Source of the DNA: Liolophura sinensis
Lineage: Eukaryota; Mollusca; Polyplacophora; Chitonida; Chitonidae
DNA length: 64,000 bases
Reading direction: 5' to 3'
Assembly: GCF_032854445.1 (NCBI RefSeq)
Contig: NC_088300.1
Location: forward strand, 27,015,608-27,079,607
The notes beneath the pieces were generated by a model that was not told the origin of the DNA, searched no databases, and worked only from the letters and a program-made list of their open reading frames with translations. Both the position numbers and the translations under genes were made by a program. Below are positions 50,075 through 62,812 of the stretch, in pieces (position 1 is the stretch's first letter; each line of letters opens with the position of its first letter).

Positions 50075-53000
50075 ACCGGGATGTTGCTACAATATGAATG
50101 GTAGGGATTTTCCAGGCACAGGCTGGCGACTTTCAGTCGACATACCTGTCCTAGTTCTCAGCGGGTCCGTGTGTGATTTCCATGTAGCTGTACAATACTA
50201 CAATAGGCGCATGGTGACAGGTGTGCTGTGCGTACATGCCAGGTTCAAAAGGAACCCCTTGATGCAGCTTGTTAACATTACATTTATAGTACATAATGCA
50301 AGAGAATTGAACGCCCATAGCGCACTGTAGTAGCGTATGGCTTCATAGGCTTATCTGGTACAAACATAACTGTGATATCCACGCAGCGCAGCGCAGCAGT
50401 ATCAGTTTGGACTATAACACGTGCCTAAATAAAGCCAGTTGGCTTTTATTTTAACGAATTTCAAACCCACAAGATCAAATCACTTCTCGCTTGGTACCGT
50501 AACTAATGTGCTCAACGACTATATGATTTGTATTGTACTTGCCATTATATGCAAATGCTTACAATGCCAGTTTTGCAAAAACCCCTGCATTATTACAATG
50601 CTGAGTCTCGGTAATACCTGAAGTTTGAACTTATTTTATTTTCATTAATGCATTTAAAGCTTAGGCTCTCTTTCTCTCCGTATTTTATGTCAATAGTACT
50701 GTGAATGTACGAGGGGAATAAGAGCCTGTAGACACACCACAACTGTAATGCTCCTAGCCTGCAATAATTATGTTTTACTTAGGGAATAAAAAAAGGACAC
50801 TGGTGTGATTCGTAATGATGTGCCAATGCTTAATATTTCTTGCTAAAACATGATAGTGTATAATCAAAGCATGATAATTATCCAGTAATGGTCTGATAAT
50901 GAACTCAACCATGAGCTAATGAAGCCGGTGTCTTTTTTTTTATTCCATTGGTTACTCATTTGTATATGAAACAACCTAATCATTTTACTTTTGCATGACA
51001 AATAAGCTGACGGTGGGGCTAACGTTGTGGAATGTTTTCTGCGAATCCGTGAGCTGCTATAGCGTGATGTACACCCATACTGTTTACATAGTGATTATTC
51101 CAAATAATGGAATCCGCTATTAACAACGCAGAACAAGTCAAGTAGTTTTCATTTAATATCTTTACATTCCTCTATATTTTACAGACGAAAACATACAATT
51201 TACTCGAAAGCAACTGAAACAAAACATTTTATTACATGCAGGTTTAACTCTACCATATTCGGAGATTGGTTAATCCGGAAAATTTATTGCAGCGTCAAAG
51301 GTCAAATTCCATAATCAGACTGAACCCCAAACACCTTGTGTGTATGGTTTACTATTGTTAAAGTTGTATTCTTTTTTATCGACGGGATATAAATATAAAA
51401 AAATTACCTTTGACAATATGGACTAACATGAAAAACATCATTCTGGAATTATGGATTGAATTAATTCACACCTTTACAGCCAGACACAGGAAGGCATATC
51501 CAACTGCTATTGTGATTATAATCTTCATTCCTTGTCTCCTGTGACCTTGCAAACGGCTTAGTTAAAATTAAATTTAAATATAGACTCGACAACAAAAGTT
51601 GGTATACATGTATTTATGTTAATCAAGGTTTGAAGAGACCATAATAGTGTTCTGAAGTGCAAAGCTTGCTTCGCTAAACCAAATTATCAAGACGTGGCTG
51701 AAATCTGGTTCAACAATCTGCATTAATCGTAATTATATCCTTTGAGAAAAAAAATAGTAATGAATGTGAAGTTATAACTGGTTACTTGAAAACTGGATAC
51801 CTCCAAGTATCATCCATATAATGGTTTGACACCCCTTCCTATAGAGGCTCTAGTAGTGAACACCAAGTTTTTAGCTGAAGACAAGGATATGTCACATTTG
51901 ACTGGAATTAACATTGGGTAAAGTGTCCAACGGTTTTTCTACCACGGAGTTGATATATATCGAATGAAGGTCTACACTGCGGATGACAGTAAACCACAAG
52001 AACAGAAGTCATTGTCAGTACATTTGTGTATTTACCTACAATAAGCTTTAAGAACATTTTGACGACACCCTAAATATGCAGACTTCGAGAACATGCCTTG
52101 ACATGTTTCTTAACATCGATGCTATCTGGAAAATAATAGCAAGAAAAGTGGCGCTACACGCTGGGCACACAGCTGCGGGAACTCCAGCACATTGTCATGT
52201 TTTAAATATCTCCGTTTGTTTTATTGTAGTGCGTGACTGATGAGCGTCGAGTGTCTCCTATCTTGCCATGTGAAAGCCTACCTGAGTTCATTCTGAGGCG
52301 AGTGTGTGTATGCAATGAGTAAATTTTCCTGCACATTGGTGACTATAGGATCCGAGATGATTTGAATCTTGTCCTACATGAGTAATACGGCACCAGTTCG
52401 ATCACAAAACGTCATCGCAAAGGCAGGAATAAACAAACTGCCACACAGCACAGACCCGACTAACGTCAGGTCGGAAAGCTTTTTCCATATGACGAGAAAA
52501 TATGAATAAATGAATAAATAAAACACCGTTAATATCATACTCATGAATAAAGAGTAAAATAAAATAATCATGTCTGAATCGTTTTGTGTCATAACACAAT
52601 ATGTTAATTCCACCCGATCTGCCCAGCCTGAACATGTGACACAGTACTATTATCATCAGCGAATCCACTCACTAGGCAAAGTTGTATAACGAGCAAGCTT
52701 CTGTACACTGCACGTGGAGAATGAATAGCTAATCAACAGATCAAGTGGGGTAAATCAATAGTGAGGTATGTTTACCAGGGATTAAGTAAGCCCTGTCTCA
52801 CCCTATACTATACGGATACACGTACAAGCAGCAAGTCCTCCACTAATTGCATCATACCAGAGTCTGAATACTGAAAAATGTCTACTACGTCACATGTTGT
52901 GTAACACCAGAGATCAAGAGTACATTTGAGGTAAAACGTAGTATACTTGAGAGGCTAATCAGCTGCTATGACAATCCTACCGAGTTGGGAAAAGGTATGA

Positions 53001-54799
53001 CACGAAGGTTAAATGTTACAGATGTTAAAAGACGACAAGACGCATGCAAATGGCCATGCCATTATGGAAGAACAGCCATGTTGCTGCAACTTGATGACAC
53101 CAAAACATTTTGGCTGAATGAGCCGCGTCAAATTATGACCAGTGTGAAAACTCACAATAAATTCGTGTCATAAAAAGGAAGTAACATCTATTTCTCCAAA
53201 CACAAACGCATCCCACAAGCAATAAATACAACTGTTTGTGCAACGTGTTACAAATCAAGCCATGCTCGAGAAAATGTGCTGTTTGTTTCGAAGCTTAATG
53301 AATGAGACAGTAGCCAATAAAGGTTGCACTACCAATGACCAGGGAGCGAAAGGCAATCTCACGAAAAAACATTGCCTTGTTGAGTGGTGTTGTCTTGAGG
53401 AGAAGCACTCAAGGAATGACAATAAAAAGAAAACCCAATGGCGTCGAAAGCTTCTGTCATTGTTTGACTAAAGTATGCATCTGACAGATCATAAATTCTG
53501 TTGTATCCTTCGCAATACCAATGCATGCAATGCACCAAAGAAAACAGTTTGGACAAACAAAAAATTCAAAAGGCGTTTCTTTTTCTCTTCTAGCAGGATA
53601 AAGTAGATAATTTGTTCTGAATCGAGAAGTGATCAATTAGGAATGGAGAACTTGGGGAATGGGGTTGCTTATCAACAGAAAGCTGGTATTCTACCATTAC
53701 ATACCTCTGTTATTGCTTAGATGACCATTCATCTCACGGAGCCATGTAGTATCATTTCAAAGCAACGCTATGGACGGACTATCTGTCAATCAGCGCTGTA
53801 CACCTATGCAAATAATATTGCCATAGTAACTGGATTAGCAGGTTCCACAAATGATAAAACCAAAATTGGTCACTGAGAACAGGGAATAAGAGTTAAGGCT
53901 GCTATGTTGCAATAGCTTCACCCACAACCTCTTATCTCATATGACCTTACTGCAATGAAGATGACGGTACCGCCTGTATATAATTTGCCTAAAGCTGCAC
54001 GTCACTAAATAGGCAAAAGGTAAAGTAAAGATATGCGGTCGTCTTTTGTATAATAGCACCACGGTATATGAACAAGATCTTGTTTTATGGGCGTAGAGAA
54101 ACCATTGGAAATTTCCAGGTCGAAAGATAAGTTATCCGCGCTAACAAAATCCGATATAAGCTAGTGGACACAAGCCCCATTGCTATTATGCTGAATACGA
54201 GGTTAGCGAGACCACAGGCGACACATACGCCAATCTACATGCATATTTAAGCTTACCAGAAGCCTTAATGCCGACCTATGATATCTGCGCATTTATTCTC
54301 AAATGTGGATTTTAGCAGGTTTCTGCGTGGAATCCTCTGCTCATGAACAAATCCGAGACCACAAAAGTGAGAAGCCACTAAACTGAACACAGTAACGGCA
54401 AATGACAGAAGTAGACATGATTGGTTGAACACAGCCCAGAAGACGAGGGAACCTCGGATTGAGGTAATAGCTTACAGGCGCAATAAGATTGAGCTTTTGG
54501 TGCTATAGGCATAGAATTTATTATGAAAATGCCTTCGTCTGGACGAGCAGAGGTTTAGTGTATGGAATAACATTCGGGTATATCAGAGATAATGTTTAGT
54601 ATCTGAATACATCGTGCCACCGGTTTGCCATTATGTCCAGTGTAGAAAATCAATATCATATTAACCCCTTTCCTTCACACTTCTCCAACCCATAATTCCG
54701 TCACTGTGCTAGATTCAATCTTTTAAATTTATGGGAGCGCTGTAACTATTTGCTGAGGAAAATTGGATAAAAAAGAAGCGGAGAATGGAATGCACCTAC
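50075..54799. other. No gene recognised
   Basis: AT-rich sequence with short frames. A hydrophobic minus-strand frame at 52374-52613 lacks convincing splice signals. Confidence 0.45.
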
Positions 54800-55010
54800 C
54801 TGGATGTGTTGGTGTTAACCTGTGCTGAAGCTTACGAACAGCCCCACAACCATTGCCAGCGCAATCAATTTTTGAAACGGCAATCCTTTCCGTCGCTGTC
54901 CGCCATATTGACTATTTCTAGTGGAACCAGACGACACTCGGTACGGTAACCGCCTCACCTCTAGTCCACGCGGAGGCCATAGCTCAGCAGTCCGGCCGCC
55001 ATTTTGCTAG
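54800..55010 (-). promoter_or_regulatory. Candidate promoter / 5' non-coding exon
   Basis: This patch has more CpG and G+C than its surroundings. On the minus strand it carries CAAAATGGCGGCCGG (ATG at 55002) and ATATGGCGGACAG (ATG at 54906). Words of this type, YY1-like and close to a transcription start, are common in animal promoters. Two donor-like sites follow: AGAG|GTGAGG (54959/54958) and CCAG|GTAGGTGC (54800/54799). The ATG frames end within 14 codons, so if this is transcribed it would be a 5' leader. Because the sodium channel's first coding exon begins with a splice acceptor and lies downstream on the same strand, it could be that gene's leader exon about 50 kb away, or belong to another gene. 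Confidence 0.3.
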
Positions 55011-57649
55011 AATACAGGCGATAGGGGCTGTAGATTTTTACAATATTGAAGAAACTGTATTACGTCGGAAAGGCCGGTCTTGGATGGGTGGAGGTTGTAT
55101 TGAAAAGAGAGCTGAGCTATGTTTCTGTCTCGTGTTCCCGGCACGGCAGAAGTGCTATAGCGCCCGACAATATCAGCATAGGAAATGAGAATATTATCGA
55201 TCTGTGTAGAGAGCAGTAGAAACTCCCAGACGCTTGGGGGACTGCAGACAAAATGTACTCCCTGATCCAGTAGGCCCAATGTACACTATAATATTCAGCA
55301 CAACCACTCCTGAAATTCACCCCCAAAGTCCGACAGGATAAGTCTGTTCATCAAATATTCCGAAGAACCTTTTGAAACCCTCTCCCCCAGAATCTATTCA
55401 CTGCTGCATCTCAGCCTTATACCATTCAATGCTTGCATGAAATCTAGGAGACAAGTATGGTTCGCCACTGACACCACTATGCATGCAAGGCGCGTATTTT
55501 TTAAATTTAACTTTTACTTTTACAGCTTTTTTGAAATAAAGCTTTACAAATATAAGCTGACAAAAACGCATGTGAATCCTTTTAAGTTTCACCAGATCAT
55601 ATGAGAGACTAAATAAACTACACATCTGGTAAAAGAAAAGTTTGTGCAAACATGGCTAAGAACTTTTGTGTGTGTTATTTTTAAATAATTCCGTTGGAGC
55701 ATTTAAAGTCCATTCTACTGAATATGCACGAAAATATATTGGCCTTAATTAAACACATTTTACTGATAATTTATTTATCTGTGTTTGAGTTCTTTAACGC
55801 CACACTAATTTGATTTTTAATACCATGGTGCTAATGTGGATATTCCAAAGCGAATGAGATAAACGAATGTGGTGTATCTATGCACAGAAGCTATACTTCT
55901 GTGTTTGTTAGTTCTGGAACACTGAAAATCGATTTCTATGCAGCTCAAATGGATATTGTTTAAACGTGTTACACCATTACGCTGTCCTTCATCATAGGAC
56001 ATCGGTGGTGATATTAAATCAATTACATGTCAAAATTAACTGCATTGTTTAGTCTTTTGTTCGACCTGCAACAAATCCATTCACCTGCTTTATAGGTAGC
56101 ACTGCCAGGTGGCGCTGGATAAGTCGACAAGCACGCCACCTTGTGGGTCGGATAGAGACACACCTATTCATTATATTTCGTTGAAATTTAAATATTAGGC
56201 TGAGGGACCTTTTCTTAATTGCATAAATGTAGACGGTATACTCACATAAATACATCAAAGCTAACATTGGTGCAATCAAATAGCTTAATGCAGGCTTATT
56301 TATGGTCACAATATGTACCAATACATATTATACCTTGCATTACATTTTAATCAGATATTTCCTAAAATGTTACATTTCGATTTCGCTATCAACAGTTGTG
56401 CAATCGAGGTTAAAGATGGACCTCAGATGACTCTATATCATCACATCACATTCACAAAACATCGTTAAATCCTGATAATTCCTAAGACATTATCTCCATC
56501 TTCCACCGATCAAAGACGAATGTCCTAACTAAACAGTTTTTTTTTTTTACGAAAAAAACAAGAGCGCTTAAACAGCTCAAAGGATTTTAAAACAAAACCA
56601 AGCTAACCTGAATTTATCTCAATATGAAGTTTTTATTGAGGAACTGCTTGCTTGTACATGTCTTGCATGTAAACAGGGATTACTTAACACCATGTCAAAA
56701 TTGATAGGGATTTCTGTTTGATCAAATCTGAGCCTACGGTTATTGGCATCTTCTCCCTGTATGAAATGATTACACCGGTACTGAACAATGGAATGTTGTT
56801 CTGTCGTTTGGACTTTTAGATCAATAAACCTCCGGGGTTTTTTTTTTTTTTGGTTTTTTTTTTACTCCTTTTTATGATCGTTTGTTTTTCGTCAGAAAAG
56901 TAAACTGTCACATGTTTGGGTCTAAGGTGACTAAACACATGTATCTATTATTGCGCTGTTATATACAAAATTAGTCATACTCTCTACCATGGCAGTGTTT
57001 TTTTTAACTAATTGTGACGTCACCTGAGGCAATGCGTTCTTACCGTCGAAACCGAAGTGATGTAGTTTAACATTATGAATTAATGTATTAATGTATAATG
57101 TATTTAATGTATTGAGTATTTTAGCTTCATTTAACGTGTGTTGATACCTGGCACTGACTAAACTCAATTTTGGTAGTGAGTTTGCCTGATTCTACACGCA
57201 TTGAATATAGGCGTCTGGCTAAAAAAATAGACTGTAGCTATATCCACTCTGATGTGGCCGTGTGTATACCCAACATCAATCAGTTAGCTGGCCATTTACA
57301 CCGGTTTGGTCAGTGAGTTAACTAGCTATATTCACGCGGATGTGGCAGCTAACTAACAGCTAACTAACCATTCAGGTTGTGTGAACTATGGCTCGACAGA
57401 TAAAAGCTGTTATGTTGTTGACAACGAGCGTTCATACATGAGACTTGACACTTTTTTTTCGACCCCGTCACGTAATGTTGTGAGGTAGGACTATATTTGA
57501 ACAAAAACACATGTAGCTAACATGTATATGTAACATGTATTAGGTTAGATTACATCTCCAGCTTTAAAAGCGACACAATTTTTTGAAATAGTATGAAATT
57601 TAAACGTATTAAAGCTGAACTTAAATCGTTAGACTGTTGGTCGGAGACG
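55011..57649. other. No gene recognised; poly-T tracts
   Basis: Poly-T/poly-A runs lie at 56537-56568 and 56838-56862. A SINE-tail-like fragment may be at 55768-55815. No exon is visible. Confidence 0.45.
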
Positions 57650-57745
57650 TGATTTATTTATTTAAATACTCAAAAATATTTCCCTTATACGACTGCGGTC
57701 AGCATTATGATGGGCGGAAACACACCTGGGGGACATGACTGCAGA
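57650..57745 (-). mobile_element. SINE, family 1, 3'-end fragment
   Basis: The plus strand reads TTTATTTATTTAAATACTCA, ATATTTCCCTTATACGACTG and CGGTCAGCATTATGATGGGC, the reversed 3' third of the element. It abuts the downstream end of the Gypsy relic. Confidence 0.78.
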
Positions 57746-57769
57746 CTTGGCAGAGGATGGTTAGAGAAA

Positions 57770-58090
57770 TTCCTATTGTCTTCCTGGTGAAGGTGGTACT
57801 GCTGACTGTAGTGGAGTAAAGTGGGAAGGAAATGGAATCAAGTGATGTCCGTTGGCCACAATTGTACCTGATGTCTCAACAATGTACGACCTAGGGTTAT
57901 CTCCCTTCTGAAGAAATGTTCCTGTTCTGTCCAAATCCCTCACGTTATCTGGTGTCCCACGCGGAATAGGTGCAAGCGAGCGAGCACCATGGTGTCTGTC
58001 ATAGTATGCTTTCTCTGCTTAATCTGTTCTTTTTCTCCCACGTCGCTTGTTTTTCCAAACTGGGCCATCATGGAGTCAGTTCTGTGTGAA
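57770..58090 (-). pseudogene. Integrase C-terminal region of Gypsy relic
   Basis: On the minus strand, words such as AYYDRHHGARSLAPIPRGT, then GTFLQKGDNPRSYIVET and HHLIPFPS, resemble the C-terminal part of Ty3/Gypsy integrases. The catalytic core upstream (58090-58450) is not recognisable by eye. A stop precedes the YYDRHHGAR block. Confidence 0.65.
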
Positions 58091-58452
58091 TGACTAGTAT
58101 TGTGGTGCGTAAAGCACGCTTGTGGAGTCGACCTGCAAGGTAGCAAAACTTTTGCTACGTCAAATCCCTTAATTAGAATATTCTTGGTGGTCTAAAACGC
58201 ACACTTGGCTTTGTGTTTGACATGAGCTTGAGGTATCATGTGGAAATCCCAATTCTTTGGAAAACAGGACGAATTCCGCACTGTCTATGAGAACTCTTGT
58301 CCGAACGATGTTCTTCTGGTATACCATGGCATGAGAAGATACCTCAGAGCTGTAGTAACTTCTATAGTATTCGTGGTGTTTGTCATCACTGCTACATCAG
58401 CCTAACGAGAGAAATAGTCCGCTAATTCCCGGTTATTATGTCTCTGTTCGTT

Positions 58453-58698
58453 TCACAGGCCCATGTCAACGTTAGAGTAAGTTTGACATGAAGCAGGCTG
58501 GAGGCCATGTATCGCCGTCTTGTTTCTGTGACAGTGCACCGCCAGGAACTTTGTTTCTTGAGTTGTGTCATACAAAGCTAACACTGTGGCTTTCGTCATT
58601 TCAGTCTTGGCTTGTTTAAAGGTATGTTGGTGAGTTTGTCCCCATACCCAGTCCATGTTGCACTGAAGTAACTCTTTTATCGGTTTGGTTTTGTCCAT
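58453..58698 (-). pseudogene. RNase H-like region of Gypsy relic
   Basis: The 81-codon frame contains WVWGQTHQHTFKQAKTEMTK and ATVLALYDTTQETKF, which match the connection between reverse transcriptase and RNase H in Ty3/Gypsy Pol. The frame breaks down after this. Confidence 0.78.
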
Positions 58699-58835
58699 TG
58701 ATGGTTAACCAGTCTTAGAAACATTCGACCTTCCTTAATGTTCTTTGATGATGGGCGGTGGTATCTCTTCAATGCTTCTGATCTTTGAAACGTCTGGTAT
58801 TATTCCGTTCCCGCTCATCTTGTGCCCTAGTTACT

Positions 58836-59370
58836 CTATTTCTGTGACACTGAACTGACTTTTGCCCTTGTTATATGACCTTTCTCAAGACTATTCTGGA
58901 CATCTTCAAGTCTCTGGTCATGTTGTGCCTGCGATTTTCCGTGAACCAAGACACCATCGATGCTGGCCTCGAGTCCTCCAAGGTCTTCCAACACCTGACT
59001 CAAACACTTCTGAAACTTTTCTGATGCACAGATGATTACATATGGCAGGACCTTGAATTGGTATCTATCTATGCGTAGAAACAGACATATGGTGATGAAT
59101 GTTGTGAGTGGCAAGAATCCCGAGTTAGCGTCGATTTTCCAGAATGCTTTGTCTTGCTTATCTGCTGAACGTCTTGTCGACTGCTGCTTGTGGATGGTTT
59201 GGCACTATACGTAGTTGTTAGGCAAAGAGAAATCCGCACATTTTCTTATCTTTCCGTTCGCTTTTGATATTACTGCCATAAAAAGGCGGGCCTTTCTGTT
59301 GGGTTGTCTACTACATTGATATTTCTAATATGCGGCCTAGCTCTTTCTTTGTACCTTCGTCCAAATCACA
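58836..59370 (-). pseudogene. Reverse transcriptase region of Gypsy relic, catalytic motif damaged
   Basis: From right to left on the minus strand, the fingers region (about 59220-59360, with a KCADF-like word), then FWKIDANSGF (about 59140), then RYQFKVLP and EKFQKCLSQVLEDL are visible. After these comes IDGVLVHGKSQAQHDQRLED. The position of the Y/F-x-D-D polymerase motif reads I-D-G, so the second catalytic Asp is lost. The reading frame shifts between these blocks. Confidence 0.82.
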
Positions 59371-59625
59371 GCGGAAGTCGTATTTGTCTGGAAATGCCGG
59401 TTTGGCATCCTCTTTAAATGTTATTTTGTATGTAGAGTCCATTTTTCTTTATCCCTTGAAGAGTTTAGGTTGATTTTTCAATGCTGTGGACTTGTAGTCT
59501 GATGACTTTGACACAGAGAGATAGTCAACACTTTGGCTAGCCATGTTGAGCTTATCGGCAGCCTGGCTGCCTGGTAATGGTTGTCCTCACCCTTCTATGA
59601 CATATATTTCCTCTACTGCTGTCTC

Positions 59626-59958
59626 TCACAGGAAAAATGACGCTGTAAATGTTCCTTTATACTCCATTTCATATCTGCAGGGCCTGTACAGTCTTCTACT
59701 AGATGGTTTCAGTGGCTTTGGCTGTCTTAATTTAGTGTACACACTGACGGGGAGGAGGGTAACGACTGCACCCGTATAAAGTTTAAATGAAATCACATGT
59801 TCTTTCAGGTAGACGTCGGCTGTCCATGGTTTGCTACTGGTATTCCCTATGCTGCCAATTGTCGAAAGACTACCAACAAAAAAATCCTCATCAGCACTGA
59901 AGTTGTTAGCTGCATTCACTTCATGAAGTGCTCTTCGTGAACTTGATATTTCATACAA
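59626..59958 (-). pseudogene. Aspartic protease region of Gypsy relic, active site lost
   Basis: Near the middle of this 110-codon frame, FKLYTGAVVTLLP sits where a retroelement protease has its D-T/S-G catalytic motif. Here the catalytic Asp position is Tyr. The downstream stretch with SVYTKLRQP and a Lys-Pro-Ser rich end fits the region after the protease flap in Ty3/Gypsy elements. Confidence 0.75.
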
Positions 59959-60036
59959 GTGTAGCCAGTTGTTAAGATATAACAGGAAAGAAATGTAAGC
60001 TTCCCCTCAAGAAACAATGCAATTCTGGAATACTAT

Positions 60037-60188
60037 GTGTCTATGCTGTGTGCATAGAGGTAGTGTCTTCATGTCTACGCTGTGTACATAAAGACAGTGT
60101 CTTCATGTCTATGTTGTACACATAAAGGCAGTGTCTTCATTTTTATGCTATGTACATAAAGGCAATGTCTTCATGTTTATGCTGTATA
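60037..60188. repeat. 34-bp minisatellite, block A (about 4.5 copies)
   Basis: The unit is CAGTGTCTTCATGTCTATGC followed by TGTGTACATAAAGG. Copies are diverged at the edges. Confidence 0.9.
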
Positions 60189-60713
60189 GCAGGTATGGAC
60201 AGAGCGTTAAGAATCAACGTTGTGATCAACCACATAGACGGCGATGTTATCCTGATGTACATATCTATCGCGCACATGGTATTTAACAACATAGATGGCG
60301 ATGGTTGCTGAGCGTAACCGTCTGTCTTGTAGACAGCTTTTATACAGACCAGCAGGTCATGTCCCTCTTGTAGTATGCGATCCTTAATTATTAACGGGAA
60401 AGGCGTAATCGTCCGTTACTTTTGAATCACAATCTGTTCTGTTAAGGTTTGTAACGCGGGTCATTTTCGAACTGTATCTAATACCACTTAATCTGGGGTT
60501 AAGGGCCGTAAAAGCAGCCATGCTCATTACATCTGCATGATGCCTTTATGAACAGTTGTAATCAAATCGCGACTGAGATACCTTGTTTAATTGTTATTTG
60601 ACCTGGAACTCATTCATGGACTACGAATTTGAACTCTGATGTGGAATTCATGCCTGGAACATCCACTGTCTGCCCGGCATTATTGAAAACTGATGACCGC
60701 TTCTCTCTTGTGA

Positions 60714-60830
60714 GTTACCGGCTTTACTTCCTATTTGTATAATTTCTTACATACCTTTGTCTTTTGGAGTTAAAGTTAAACGTTGTTTTGGAAATGGATC
60801 TTGCGATTATCGACTTGGAACGCCCTTTAC
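60714..60830. repeat. Unique flank, copy 1 of a 907-bp duplication
   Basis: Starts GTTACCGGCTTTACTTCC and ends CGACTTGGAACGCCCTTTAC. It is nearly identical to 61621-61737; the interval between them is mostly the 34-bp array. Confidence 0.93.
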
Positions 60831-60872
60831 GGACTACGCATGGTATATGAATGTCGGGCATGAAGCTTATAT

Positions 60873-61602
60873 TCATGTCTATGCTTTGTACATAAAGGTA
60901 GTGTCTTCATGTATATGCTGTATACGTAAAGACAGTGTCTTCCTCTCTATGCTGTGTACATAAAGGCAGTGTCTTCATGTCTATGCTGTGTACATAAAAA
61001 TGTGTCTTCACGTCTTCCTCTCTATGCTGTATACATAAAAACAGTGTCTTCATGTCTATGCTGTGTACATAAAGGCAGTGTCTTCCTCTCTATGCCTTGT
61101 ACATAAAAGCAGTGTCTTCATTTCTTTGCTGTGTACATAAAAATGTGTCTTCACATCTTCATGTCTTTGCTGTATACATAAAAACAGTGTCTTCATGTCT
61201 ATGCTGTGTACATAAAAACGGTGTCTTCACCTCTGTGTTGTGTACATAAAAGCAGTGTCTTCATATCTATGCTGTATACATAAAAACAGTGTCTTCATGT
61301 CTATGCTGTATACATAAAAACAGTGTCTTCAACTCTGCTGTGTACCTAAAGGCAGTGACTTCGTCTCTATGCTGTGTACATAAAAACAGTGTCTTCATGT
61401 CTATGCTGTATACATAAAAACAGTGTCTTCATGTCTATGCTGTATACATAAAAACAGTGTCTTCAACTCTGCTGTGTACCTAAAGGCAGTGACTTCGTCT
61501 CTATGCTGTGTACATAAAAGCAGTGCCTTCATATCTATGCTGTGTACATAAAGGTATTGTTTTCATCTCTATGCTGCGTATATAAAGGCAGTGTCTTCAC
61601 TG
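60873..61602. repeat. 34-bp minisatellite, block B (about 20 copies)
   Basis: Same unit as block A. Variants include AAAAATGTGTCTTCACGTC and a shortened AACTCTGCTGTGTACCTAAA. The stretch at 61320-61380 is repeated almost exactly at 61460-61520, so the array has a higher-order repeat. Confidence 0.93.
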
Positions 61603-61620
61603 GCTTTATTCACTAGCAAT

Positions 61621-61737
61621 GTTACCGGCTTTACTTCCTATTTGTATAATTTCTTACATACCTTTGTCTTTGAGAGCTAGTGTTTAACGTTGTTTTGGAA
61701 ATGGATCTTGCGGTTATCGACTTGGAACGAATTTTAC
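61621..61737. repeat. Unique flank, copy 2 of a 907-bp duplication
   Basis: A 117-bp copy of 60714-60830 with about a dozen differences, immediately followed by block C of the 34-bp array. Confidence 0.93.
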
Positions 61738-61741
61738 ATCT

Positions 61742-62064
61742 ATAATATATACATAAAGGCAATTTTTATGCTGTGAACATAAAGGCAATGTCTTCATGTC
61801 TATGCTGTATATATAAAGGCAGTGTCTTCATCTCTGTGTTGTGTACATAAAGGCAATGTCTTTATCTCTATGCTGTGTACACAAAGGTAGTGTCTTCTTG
61901 TATATGTTGTATACGTAAAGACTGTCTTCATGTCTGTGTTGTATACATAAAGGCACTGTCTTCATCTCTGTGCTGTGTACATAAAGGCAGTGTCTTCATC
62001 TGTAAGATGTGTACATAGAAGCAATGTCTTCCTCTGTTCTGTGTACATACATGAAGTGCCTTCG
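61742..62064. repeat. 34-bp minisatellite, block C (about 9 copies)
   Basis: More diverged copies of the same unit (for example CAATGTCTTTATCTCTATGC). The array decays into unique sequence after 62064. Confidence 0.88.
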
Positions 62065-62320
62065 TTATTTAATTGCTTATTGACATTTTCCCTGTTTACA
62101 TATGACATTGACCTGTTTAAAGCCGTTATAAGACGCAACCATTCAAATATACAGCTAATACGTCTAGAGAGATTACAAATTCGAAATCCTTGCCACGTTA
62201 AAGGTCTCTTTGGCAAAATCATCATTGAGTTCATTAATATGGCACCTAAATTACCCCAGTTCTGAAAAAAATTACCCGCCTTTATCCTTGTAGATATATT
62301 TCTAATGAACTATTCGGCCC

Positions 62321-62812
62321 GACAAACACAACTATATACATGTATATACATCTATAACATACATTTTCTGAAATCAGTGAGTATATATATACTTTGACAA
62401 ACACAACTTTACTCATGTATATACATATGTAATATATGTTTGGTGACATCATTGAGTATATATATATATACTTTGACAAGCACAACTAAACACATGTATA
62501 TACATATATAATATATGTTTGGTAAAATCAGTGAGTATATATACTTTGACCAACACAACTATACACATGCATATACATATATAATATACATTTGGTGAAA
62601 TCAATGAATATATATATACTTTGACAAACACAACTATACACATGTATATAGATATATAATATACATTTGATGAAATCAGTGAGTATATATATACTTTGAC
62701 AAACACAACTATACACATGTATATAGATATATAATATACATTTGATGAAATCAGTGAGTATATATATACTTTGACAAACACAACTATACACATGTATATA
62801 CAAATATATACC
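62321..62812. repeat. 75-bp TA-rich minisatellite, about 6.6 copies
   Basis: Each unit contains CTTTGACAAACACAACTATA, CACATGTATATA.ATATATAA and ATACATTTG.TGAAATCA. The spacing of CTTTGAC is 75 bp (62625, 62700, 62775). Minus-strand open frames here encode a 25-residue repeat and are artefacts of the period. Confidence 0.93.

Larger units (their letters stand above)
57770..59960 (-). mobile_element. Decayed Ty3/Gypsy-type LTR retrotransposon (pol relic)
   Basis: On the minus strand, fragments occur in the normal Ty3/Gypsy order: protease-like (about 59630-59950), reverse transcriptase (about 58836-59370), RNase H-like (58453-58698) and integrase C-terminal region (about 57770-58090). They lie in different frames with stops between them, so the element cannot make a Pol polyprotein. 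I did not find flanking LTRs, a gag region or target-site duplications. Retrotransposons of this type are common in lophotrochozoan genomes. Confidence 0.85.

Noticed and set aside
55768-55815. SINE-tail-like fragment
   Set aside because: Similarity limited to TTTATTTAT and a few following words; not enough to call a copy.
62449-62803. Hydrophobic repeat proteins on the minus strand
   Set aside because: These are 25-residue repeats produced by the 75-bp TA-rich array, with no independent support.
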